Made by a program: the position numbers and the translations under genes. From DASWUD01 sp036401755 (GTDB lineage: Bacteria; Pseudomonadota; Gammaproteobacteria; Thiohalomonadales; Thiohalomonadaceae): a DNA stretch of 23,259 nucleotides. Position 1 is the first letter of the stretch, and each line of letters opens with the position of its first letter. The notes beneath the pieces were generated by a model. That model saw only the letters and a program-made list of their open reading frames with translations. It was not told the DNA's origin and did no database searches. Below, one piece after another: positions 17,983-23,259 of the stretch. The stretch is from assembly GCA_036401755.1 (NCBI GenBank), contig DASWUD010000222.1, positions 1 through 23,259 on the forward strand, read 5' to 3'.

Positions 17983-18951
17983 ATGAGTCGCCTGCAGGAC
18001 TCCTGGTATCGCCGTCGTTGGTTCACCTGGCTGCTGCTGCCGCTCTCCTCGCTCTTCTGTCTGCTGGTGATGGTGCGCCGTATTCTCTACAGGAGCGGCG
18101 TGCTCCACAGCCAACGGCTGCCGGTACCAGTCATCGTCGCGGGCAATATCACCGTGGGAGGCACCGGTAAGACCCCGCTGGTGATCGCACTGGTGGAAAT
18201 GCTGCGTTTGCAGGGCTGGAATCCGGGGGTGATCAGCCGCGGCTATGGTGGGCTGGCAACGCAGTGGCCACAAACGGTCGATGCCGATGCGGATGCGCGA
18301 TTGGTTGGTGATGAGTCGCTGTTGATCGCCCTGCGCACCGGTGCCCCCATGGCGGTGGGCCCGGATCGTGTGGCCGCTGCGCGTCATCTGCTGGACAAGC
18401 ATGCTGTTGATATCATCATCTCGGATGATGGCCTGCAGCACTACCGCCTGCAGCGCGATGTGGAGATCGTGGTGGTGGATGGCGTCCGCGGATTGGGAAA
18501 TGGCCACTGTCTCCCCGCCGGGCCACTGCGCGAGCCGCGCGGTCGTCTGCATCAGGTCGATTTAATAGTGGTGAATGGTGGTGGCGAACAGGGGGTTGCC
18601 ATGCGGCTGGAACCACAGCCGCCACGCTGTGTGGCCGATGGACAGCAGACGAAATCGCTGGAAGCGTTCCGCGGCCAACGGGTACACGCCGTTGCCGGCA
18701 TCGGCCATCCCCAGCGCTTTTTTTCCATGCTGGAGCAAGCGGGGCTGGAGATCTTCTCCCATCCCTTCCCGGACCATCATCGTTTTAGTGGTGCCGATAT
18801 CGAGTTCGGCGATACTGCACCGGTGCTGATGACTGAAAAAGATGCGGTAAAATGCCGTACGATCAGCGATGCGCGCCACTGGTACATCCCTGTTACGGCA
18901 CGCCTGCCCGACAGCTTCGCGCAGCAGCTACAAACACTCCTGGAGAAATGA
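17983..18951 (+). CDS. lpxK: tetraacyldisaccharide 4'-kinase LpxK
   Basis: Phosphorylates the 4' position of the lipid A disaccharide precursor to make lipid IVA, at the inner face of the cytoplasmic membrane; 322 residues (E. coli 328). An N-terminal amphipathic or membrane helix (about 14-33) precedes the P-loop GNITVGGTGKTP (GGTGKTP at 59-65). The conserved SRGYGG, VGDES and SDDGLQHYRL (147-156) motifs follow, as does LPAGPLREP. The C-terminal part carries AVAGIGHPQRFF, FPDHHRF and LMTEKDAVKC. Start is ATG 17983, four bases after msbA; the longer frame from 17914 lies inside msbA. The stop overlaps the upstream in-frame ATG of the next gene (ATGA). Confidence 0.96.
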   Translation: MSRLQDSWYRRRWFTWLLLPLSSLFCLLVMVRRILYRSGVLHSQRLPVPVIVAGNITVGGTGKTPLVIALVEMLRLQGWNPGVISRGYGGLATQWPQTVDADADARLVGDESLLIALRTGAPMAVGPDRVAAARHLLDKHAVDIIISDDGLQHYRLQRDVEIVVVDGVRGLGNGHCLPAGPLREPRGRLHQVDLIVVNGGGEQGVAMRLEPQPPRCVADGQQTKSLEAFRGQRVHAVAGIGHPQRFFSMLEQAGLEIFSHPFPDHHRFSGADIEFGDTAPVLMTEKDAVKCRTISDARHWYIPVTARLPDSFAQQLQTLLEK

Positions 18952-18953
18952 TC

Positions 18954-19133
18954 GTGGACAAAAAACTGCTCGATATCCTGGTATGCCCGATCTGCAAGGG
19001 TTCGCTGAACTACGACAAGGCCAAGCAGGAGCTGATCTGCAAGCACGACCGGCTGGCCTATCCAATCCGCGACGATATTCCGGTGATGCTGGAAGACGAA
19101 GCTCGCTCGCTTACTGATGAGGAGATGAACTGA
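18954..19133 (+). CDS. ycaR: Trm112/YcaR family small zinc-ribbon-like protein
   Basis: 59-residue protein of the UPF0434/Trm112 family, normally found between lpxK and kdsB. It closely follows E. coli YcaR (60 residues): a Leu-Leu-x-Ile-Leu start, a CPIC pair, the KQELICK segment with a third cysteine, then YPIRDDIPVMLEDEAR. Eukaryotic and archaeal Trm112 activate methyltransferases; the bacterial role is not settled. GTG 18954 is preferred because GGAG (18942-18945) sits eight bases upstream and the length matches. ATG 18948, which would overlap the lpxK stop, is an alternative with only two bases of spacing. Confidence 0.92.
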   Translation: MDKKLLDILVCPICKGSLNYDKAKQELICKHDRLAYPIRDDIPVMLEDEARSLTDEEMN

Positions 19134-19901
19134 GTGGCGTTTCGCGTTGTTATCCCGGCGCGTTATGCCTCGACGCGCCTGCCGGGCAAACCGCTGCTCG
19201 ATATTGCCGGTAAACCGATGGTGCAGCACGTCTATGAGCGTGCCCGTGAGAGCGGTGCGTCGCATGTGATCGTGGCCACGGACGATCAACGCATTGCCGA
19301 GGTGGTGCAGGGCTTTGGCGGTGAAGTCTGCATGACCGATATCAATCACAAACAAGGCACGGAGCGAATAGCCGAGGTAGTGACGCGATTGGAGATTGGT
19401 GACGAGGAGATCATCGTCAATCTGCAGGGTGACGAACCACTGATGCCCCCGCAATTATTGAAGCAGGTGGCCGACAATCTGGCGAGCCATGCCAGTGTGC
19501 CGATGGCCACACTCTGTACGCGTATTCATACCGCGGCCGAACTGTTCGATCCCCATGTGGTGAAGGTGGTCAGCGATAGCCAGGGATATGCCCTCTACTT
19601 CAGTCGTGCTGTCATCCCCTGGGATCGCGATGCCTTTGCCGTCACCACCGAAGAGCTGCCCGAGAAGGCCGAGCACTATCGTCATCTCGGTATCTATGCC
19701 TACCGTGCCGGTTTTATCCGTGACTATGTAAACTGGCCCGCCTGTCAACTGGAGACGATGGAATCATTGGAACAGCTGCGCGTGCTGTGGCACGGCCGCC
19801 GTATCCATGTGGATGTCGCCCTCGAATCACCAGGACACGGCGTCGATACCCCTGCGGATCTCGAGAAGGTACGGGAGTTGATGGCGAAGAGGATGGTCTG
19901 A
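19134..19901 (+). CDS. kdsB: 3-deoxy-manno-octulosonate cytidylyltransferase (CMP-Kdo synthetase) KdsB
   Basis: Activates Kdo with CTP to CMP-Kdo for the LPS inner core; cytoplasmic, 255 residues. It has the N-terminal nucleotide-binding signature RYASTRLPGKPL (10-21), the HKQGTERIAEV stretch, and the metal-site motif NLQGDEP (Asp100). YFSRAVIPWDRD, HLGIYAYRAGF and the LEQLRVLWHG and HGVDTPADLEKV elements of the C-terminal part follow. It starts with GTG directly after the preceding stop, with a GAGGAG-like site inside the end of ycaR. It is the last gene of the operon. A weak hairpin (CGCCCT/AGGGCG around 19934-19957) follows but lacks a T-run, so termination here is not evident. Confidence 0.97.
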   Translation: MAFRVVIPARYASTRLPGKPLLDIAGKPMVQHVYERARESGASHVIVATDDQRIAEVVQGFGGEVCMTDINHKQGTERIAEVVTRLEIGDEEIIVNLQGDEPLMPPQLLKQVADNLASHASVPMATLCTRIHTAAELFDPHVVKVVSDSQGYALYFSRAVIPWDRDAFAVTTEELPEKAEHYRHLGIYAYRAGFIRDYVNWPACQLETMESLEQLRVLWHGRRIHVDVALESPGHGVDTPADLEKVRELMAKRMV

Positions 19902-19965
19902 TTTTGTTTCAGGAAGTTGCACGCACGATCCGCACGCCCTGGGGGAGAGCGGAGGGCGGAGTGAT

Positions 19966-20238
19966 CTATTTCAAAGGGATTGCCAGCTTCAACGCCACAA
20001 ACTGCGGATGGAGCTCACAGCTGCCGGCAGTAAACACCGGCACGGTATAGACCTGCGGCACGCGGCGCCACAAGCCACCGTACTGGTTCTCCTGGATCAT
20101 CGTATGATCCTCGCTATCCTGCAGGATCAGCTGTGGGCCGTCATCGAGTACCTCGAGCAGGCGGCAGTGCACCCCCTGATGGATGACCTCGGTACCGAGT
20201 TGGCTGCGCAATGCGCTGAGTAGTGATGCAGATGTCAT
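19966..20238 (-). CDS. hypothetical small protein, 90 residues
   Basis: Not assignable to a named family from memory. The 90-residue product (MTSASLLSALRSQLGTEV at the start) has a short helix, then a predicted beta-rich body (CRLLEVLDDGPQLILQD, VYTVPVF) and ends AIPLK. Amino-acid composition is balanced, unlike shadow frames, and no plus-strand gene competes for this DNA. Start ATG 20238 has GGCGG six bases upstream, at the foot of a hairpin. A TTG at 20301 would add 21 residues but would translate through that hairpin. It lies convergent to kdsB, 64 bp away. Probably a conserved gammaproteobacterial hypothetical, cytoplasmic as no signal or membrane segment is seen. Confidence 0.65.
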   Translation of the reverse strand: MTSASLLSALRSQLGTEVIHQGVHCRLLEVLDDGPQLILQDSEDHTMIQENQYGGLWRRVPQVYTVPVFTAGSCELHPQFVALKLAIPLK

Positions 20239-20246
20239 GTTAAACC

Positions 20247-20282
20247 GCCATTGGCCTCCAACTTCACATGGAGGCGAATGGC
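20247..20282 (-). promoter_or_regulatory. leader hairpin immediately upstream of the 90-residue gene
   Basis: GCCATTGGCCTCCA (20247-20260) and TGGAGGCGAATGGC (20269-20282) pair at 13 of 14 positions around the 8-base loop ACTTCACA. On the minus strand the hairpin ends 8 bases before ATG 20238. Its downstream arm holds GGAGG followed after three bases by a three-codon frame, Met-Ala-Val-stop (20251-20240). This is compatible with translational control but is only structural inference. Confidence 0.5.
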
Positions 20283-20381
20283 CAACAATCAAAGCCGCCA
20301 AGTGAGTTGTTGCCTGATTTTAGCCCTTCGCAGCCGATCTTACTCTTTCCCCCAACCCCGTTTTTCTGCGATGCTGTTTGT

Positions 20382-20400
20382 GGTTTCCCCGTTGGAAACC
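20382..20400. repeat. short perfect hairpin in the spacer before the membrane protein gene
   Basis: GGTTTCC (20382-20388) and GGAAACC (20394-20400) form a perfect 7-bp stem with a 5-base loop, 45 bp upstream of ATG 20445. No T-run follows on the plus strand. It could be an operator or an mRNA leader structure. The remainder of the spacer 20283-20444 shows no gene. Confidence 0.4.
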
Positions 20401-20444
20401 GTGGATATTCAATACAACAACGCATATTAGGGAAGTAATAGACC

Positions 20445-20804
20445 ATGGATAGCCTTTTTTTCGTACAAGCCGCCGGCGTCGCCTTCGCCACCTATCTCGC
20501 CTTCGCCGCCATGTGGCTGCAGTACCTCGCCGTGATGAATCTCAAGGAGAACCGCAGCAAGCTCACCGTCGCAGCCAAGCTCTGGGCCTACCCGATGCTC
20601 ATCGTGGGCGTGTTGTCGGATGTGCTGTTCAACCTGGCGATCGGCACCGTCGTTTATGTGGAGCTGCCCCATGAACTACTCTTCACCACCCGCTGCAACC
20701 GACACATCGGTGAAAAGGGCTGGCGTGGTAACGTGGCCCGCTGGTTCTGCCGCAATTTCATGGACCCGTTCGATCCGGCAGGTAATCACTGTGACGGCAG
20801 GTAG
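20445..20804 (+). CDS. hypothetical two-helix membrane protein with Cys/His-rich tail, 119 residues
   Basis: Function not recognised. Two membrane helices are clear, at about 5-32 and 47-73, separated by a short basic loop (NLKENRSKL). The soluble C-terminal tail (74-119) is rich in Cys, His, Trp and Arg: Cys84, His87, Cys102, His115 and Cys116, with a GWRGNVARWFCRNFMDPFDP segment ending GNHCDGR. The tail pattern reminds me of small uncharacterised proteins in Pseudomonas-type prophages, a memory-level resemblance I cannot verify. AGGGAAG at 20429-20435 lies nine bases before ATG. It is followed 16 bases later by another hypothetical gene on the same strand. Confidence 0.75.
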   Translation: MDSLFFVQAAGVAFATYLAFAAMWLQYLAVMNLKENRSKLTVAAKLWAYPMLIVGVLSDVLFNLAIGTVVYVELPHELLFTTRCNRHIGEKGWRGNVARWFCRNFMDPFDPAGNHCDGR

Positions 20805-21325
20805 CTTTTGAGCGCTCTATATGAAGCCTATAGAGTTTTTGGAAGCAAAGAAGCAACACTTGGCGCGCCTTGCAAATGAGCGGGGCGCCGCGGGAGAGGT
20901 TCTAGCCATCGACGGCATGGCAAATTGGGTGCCGCGTCCCCGAGGGAAGGGGCTAAAGATTCTCTTGGCCGCGCTGAGGGCTGAGGGCATTAGCATCAAG
21001 CCTTCAAGCTTTGATGCTATTTCGCTCCCTTCCAGTGGTGTTCTAGACTTCGAAAACCCGGAGGCAATCTCTGAATTGTTGCCAAGCATGGTATTTGTTG
21101 AGGTCAAAACCGCAAATCAAACCCGAGTCAGAGAAGACTTCTCCGGGTTCTTCTTTGCGCTTACGGAGAGCGAAATATCAGCGGCGGAAGCGCTGGGTTC
21201 TCGGCATCGAGTCGCACTTTATAACAAGAACTCAGGTGCCATGCTCTTAACTTCAGTCCCGGAGATTCTCGCCAAGGCAAAGTCAACCAATTGGCAGGTC
21301 TCTGTTCAGCTATGAAGTTTATCGA
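20796..21325 (+). repeat. imperfect direct repeats flanking the 164-residue gene
   Basis: Copy one, 20796-20834: GGCAGGT, an 11-base middle, GCTCTA, then TATGAAGCCTATAGA. Copy two, 21293-21325: GGCAGGT, an 11-base middle, then TATGAAGTTTATCGA. With one 6-base gap, 26 of 33 aligned bases agree by my count. Copy one contains the start codon of the 164-residue gene. Copy two overlaps its stop and opens an 8-codon frame (21312-21338) beginning Met-Lys-Phe-Ile-Glu-Leu, which mimics the gene's own Met-Lys-Pro-Ile-Glu-Phe start. This suggests a tandem unit of about 497 bp whose second copy has been lost, though chance similarity is possible. Confidence 0.4.
20821..21315 (+). CDS. hypothetical protein with DUF3883-like / PD-(D/E)xK-like core
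   Basis: 164 residues, no signal or membrane segment. An N-terminal helical part (1-55) is followed by a possible nuclease core: SSFDAISLP with Asp65, VFVEVKTA with Glu94-Val-Lys96, then FSGFFFALTESEISAAEALG and HRVALYNKNSGA. The order EVK, F-x-L-T-x-x-E, then a short beta strand resembles DUF3883-type domains that accompany restriction and defence proteins. This is pattern resemblance, not a confirmed family. The DNA looks foreign: 27 of the first 60 bases are G or C, against 39 of 60 in a stretch of the phosphatase gene (21541-21600), and codons such as TTT, AGA, CTT and ATA are used freely. No good ribosome site precedes ATG. Imperfect direct repeats flank it. Confidence 0.75.
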   Translation: MKPIEFLEAKKQHLARLANERGAAGEVLAIDGMANWVPRPRGKGLKILLAALRAEGISIKPSSFDAISLPSSGVLDFENPEAISELLPSMVFVEVKTANQTRVREDFSGFFFALTESEISAAEALGSRHRVALYNKNSGAMLLTSVPEILAKAKSTNWQVSVQL

Positions 21326-21444
21326 ATTGTGCACGTAACCTGGCAGGCTGAGAGAGTAGGGCTTGAACCTCCCTCTTAATTTGCCCGCCAAACTCCCGTA
21401 CCATTAGACTTCTCAAGTTCCTCTCCATTAGCCAAACGTCTTGT

Positions 21445-21924
21445 ATGAAAAAAATCCGAGTGTTGATGATCTGCATGGGCAACATCTGCCGTTCACCGTT
21501 GGCCCATGGCCGCTTCGAGCATCTGGTGCAGGAGGCCGGACTGGCGTCGCGCATCAGCGTCGATTCGGCCGGTACTCACGCCTATCACATTGGCGAGCCG
21601 CCGGATCGGCGTTCGCAGCATACGGCGCTGCAGCGCGGTATCGATATCAGCGGACAGCGGGCGCGCAAGGTGTCGGTGGCCGATTTCGAGGAGTTCGATT
21701 ATCTGCTGGCGATGGACCGCGACAATCTGGCGATCCTCCAGTCGCTGGCACCGGCCGAACATGCCCACAAGGCACGTCTGTTTTTGGAGTTCGCTCCAGA
21801 ACTGAACGAGACGGAGGTGCCCGATCCCTATTACGGCGGGCAGTCGGGGTTCGAGCTGGTCTACGACTTGATCGATGCAGCAGCGCAGGGGCTGTTGGAG
21901 GAGATACGCAAGCGCCATCTGTGA
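21445..21924 (+). CDS. ptpA: low-molecular-weight protein-tyrosine-phosphatase
   Basis: Cytoplasmic phosphatase of 159 residues, family-typical length. The catalytic P-loop C-x5-R is Cys10-M-G-N-I-C-Arg16 followed by Ser17, and the general-acid Asp127 is in VPDPYYGG. VDSAGTHAYHIGEPPDRR and the LLAMDRDNL segment are also conserved. In Pseudomonas-type genomes this gene follows kdsB directly and precedes murB and rne. Here about 1.5 kb separates it from kdsB and murB is absent between it and rne. Its substrate is unknown; relatives act on bacterial tyrosine kinases of polysaccharide export. No Shine-Dalgarno is visible before ATG 21445. The 129-bp spacer upstream has only CCATTAG repeated 24 bases apart (21401, 21425). 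Confidence 0.95.
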   Translation: MKKIRVLMICMGNICRSPLAHGRFEHLVQEAGLASRISVDSAGTHAYHIGEPPDRRSQHTALQRGIDISGQRARKVSVADFEEFDYLLAMDRDNLAILQSLAPAEHAHKARLFLEFAPELNETEVPDPYYGGQSGFELVYDLIDAAAQGLLEEIRKRHL

Positions 21925-21935
21925 GATGAAAAACA

Positions 21936-21963
21936 AAAAAAGGGAGCGGCAGCTCCCTTTTTT
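21936..21963. terminator. bidirectional Rho-independent terminator between ptpA and rne
   Basis: A GC-core stem GGGAGC (21942-21947), loop GGCA, GCTCCC (21952-21957) is flanked by six A on the left and six T on the right, giving a 12-bp stem and a T-run in both directions. It lies 11 bp after the ptpA stop and 20 bp after the rne stop, so it can end both convergent transcripts. Confidence 0.93.
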
Positions 21964-21983
21964 GCGTTTGAGGCGGTTAAACC

Positions 21984-23259
21984 CTATTCACGTCGCTCGT
22001 CGTTCTCGTTGAACGGCGAGGTCTGCTCCCGGCTCGCCGGGACTTCGGGTTTGGCAGCCGGTTCCGGAGCAGGGGAGGCGGATCGCTCCGCCGGTGCGGT
22101 GGCTCCACTGGTGCCGTGACTCTCCGGGTTGGGCGTCGGCTTGAAGGTGGTCTCTACCTGCTCCAGGCGCGGTGCGGGTTCGGATGTCGGCCGCTGAGGG
22201 GCCGGACTCTCCATCGCTTCGCGGTGCACGGGCGCTTCGCTGCGAACCGGCTCGGCTACGGGAGCACGCTCAACTGGGGTCTCACTGCGGGCCGATTCGG
22301 TGTGCTGCACTATCGGAGCCTGTTCCTGAACGGTAGTCTTGCTGCCCTCTGCCGGCTGGGAGTGGCGAGGCTGTTGAGCGCGCTCGGCCGCTTCTTCGGC
22401 ACGGCTTTCCTCTTCACCGCCTTCTAAACCCTCGGCGACGCTGGACATTTCTGCCTGTGTGCCAGCACCAGAGCGTCCGCCACGACGGCGGCCGCCACGG
22501 CGGCCGCGACGGGTGCCGCGCTGCTCCTGGCCTTCGCCCTCGGCGGCAGCTTGCGCGGGGAACTCACCGCCTGCTGTTGTAACCTCTTCGAGCTCCTCAA
22601 CCTCTTCGCGTACTTTTTCTACCGGTCGCGGCTTGGGCGGCTGCTGTGGTTTGCGTTGCGCGGCCTCGGGTTGTGGACGCGGCTCGCGTTGCAGGCGCTC
22701 AGCGCGCTCGGGGCGTTCGGTGCGTTGCTGCTGTTGCGGCTTGCCGACGCCACGGCGGCGCTGCTCCTGGCCGCCACGCGTTTCGCGGCGCTCCTCGCGT
22801 TCACGCGGGGCACGCCCTGTCGGGGCGGGGCGTTCCTTATGCACCGGCTCTTCGGCTTTGGGGGCACCGAACAGCGACGAGAAGAGGCGTGTCAGGAAAC
22901 CGCCAGGCTGGGCCGCTTCGGCGGCCGCAGGGCTCGGAGGTGGTGCCATGCTCGGTGTGACCCCCTTGACCGCGGGCTCTTCGCGCGGCAGGAGGGCCTT
23001 TTCGGCACCCGACGGCATCGCCTCTTCCTCAAAGCGGGTGATCAATTCGTAGCTCGATTTCTGCTCGGTATCGAGCTCATCGGCACGGATGCGCTGGATC
23101 TCGTAGTGGGGGGTATGGAGGTGCGGATTGGGCACCAGTGTAACAGTGATTCCCTGACGTGCTTCGACGGCAGCAATGATGGCGCGCTTTTCGTTGAGCA
23201 GGTAGGCGGCCACCTCCACCGGCAATTGAGCGAGGATCTGGCCGGTCTTCTCCTTCATG
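21984..23259 (-). CDS. rne: ribonuclease E, C-terminal part (5' truncated by window edge)
   Basis: Endoribonuclease and scaffold of the RNA degradosome. 424 residues remain. First comes the end of the catalytic region, PVEVAAYLLNEKR, then IEARQG-like AVEARQG and VPNPHLHTPHYEI, matching the end of the small domain. The rest is the disordered scaffold. GGFLTRLFSSLFG is the amphipathic membrane-targeting helix (segment A). Long Arg/Glu/Gln/Pro-rich stretches follow. An Arg/Gly block (RGTRRGRRGGRRRGG) is the probable RNA-binding region, and a Pro/Glu/Ala-rich tail ends NDERRE. Low complexity produces long open frames on the opposite strand that are not genes. Start lies beyond the right edge. Sites for enolase, RhlB or PNPase could not be identified by eye. 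Confidence 0.95.
   Translation of the reverse strand, partial: MKEKTGQILAQLPVEVAAYLLNEKRAIIAAVEARQGITVTLVPNPHLHTPHYEIQRIRADELDTEQKSSYELITRFEEEAMPSGAEKALLPREEPAVKGVTPSMAPPPSPAAAEAAQPGGFLTRLFSSLFGAPKAEEPVHKERPAPTGRAPREREERRETRGGQEQRRRGVGKPQQQQRTERPERAERLQREPRPQPEAAQRKPQQPPKPRPVEKVREEVEELEEVTTAGGEFPAQAAAEGEGQEQRGTRRGRRGGRRRGGRSGAGTQAEMSSVAEGLEGGEEESRAEEAAERAQQPRHSQPAEGSKTTVQEQAPIVQHTESARSETPVERAPVAEPVRSEAPVHREAMESPAPQRPTSEPAPRLEQVETTFKPTPNPESHGTSGATAPAERSASPAPEPAAKPEVPASREQTSPFNENDERRE

Noticed and set aside
19930..19962. Hairpin after kdsB as a terminator
   Set aside because: Only a 6-bp stem with a 12-base loop and no T-run; not convincing on either strand.
21316..21444. tRNA-like T-arm GGTTCAAGCCC on the minus strand (21359-21369), as a possible tRNA or attachment site
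   Set aside because: The T stem has a mismatch, there is no CCA after the would-be acceptor, and no convincing D or anticodon arm could be folded. A degenerate remnant is possible but unsupported.
22459..23052. 197-codon plus-strand frame opposite rne
   Set aside because: It mirrors the Arg/Glu/Gln low-complexity scaffold of RNase E and has no domain signature.

Overview
The window is a chromosomal segment of a gammaproteobacterium, outside the enterics and GC-rich. Evidence is the family-level match of every housekeeping protein and a gene order (lol permease-lolD, DUF2062, comEC, exbB-exbD, lipid A genes, kdsB, low-molecular-weight phosphatase, rne) that I recall from Pseudomonas-type chromosomes. 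No species can be assigned from sequence alone, and no rRNA, tRNA, CRISPR array or transposase was seen.

Layout. (1) 1-1012: the 3' half of relA, cut by the left edge. (2) 1228-9317: a very large alpha-2-macroglobulin-like protein with an intact Cys-Ile-Glu-Gln thioester site, followed by pbpC (penicillin-binding protein 1C). The two are separated by 149 bp holding a nested inverted repeat. This is the classical pairing of a periplasmic protease trap with a peptidoglycan repair synthase. (3) 9515-12204: sfsA, then a lipoprotein-release ABC transporter made of one permease gene (LolC-like, possibly LolF-type) overlapping lolD. (4) 12218-12766 on the minus strand: a DUF2062 membrane protein, convergent with lolD and divergent from comEC. 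(5) 12826-19901: comEC, then a tightly packed run exbB-exbD-msbA-lpxK-ycaR-kdsB with gaps of 0 to 10 bases from exbB on. It combines a proton-driven channel pair, the lipid A flippase, the lipid A 4'-kinase, a small zinc-ribbon-like protein and CMP-Kdo synthesis, so it is mainly an outer-membrane LPS operon.

(6) 19902-21444 is the accessory part. A small conserved-looking minus-strand gene, a 119-residue two-helix membrane protein with a Cys/His-rich tail, and a 164-residue protein with an E-V-K nuclease-like core sit between kdsB and the phosphatase gene. The last of these has lower GC and different codon choice, and imperfect direct repeats of about 33-39 bases flank it. Several hairpins lie in the spacers. 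(7) 21445-23259: a low-molecular-weight protein tyrosine phosphatase gene and, convergent to it, the 3' end of rne (RNase E), sharing a strong bidirectional terminator.

Most of the window is ordinary core genome. The best candidates for something undescribed are the kdsB-phosphatase insertion with its repeat-flanked gene, and the structured RNA elements between the macroglobulin gene and pbpC and in front of the small minus-strand gene.
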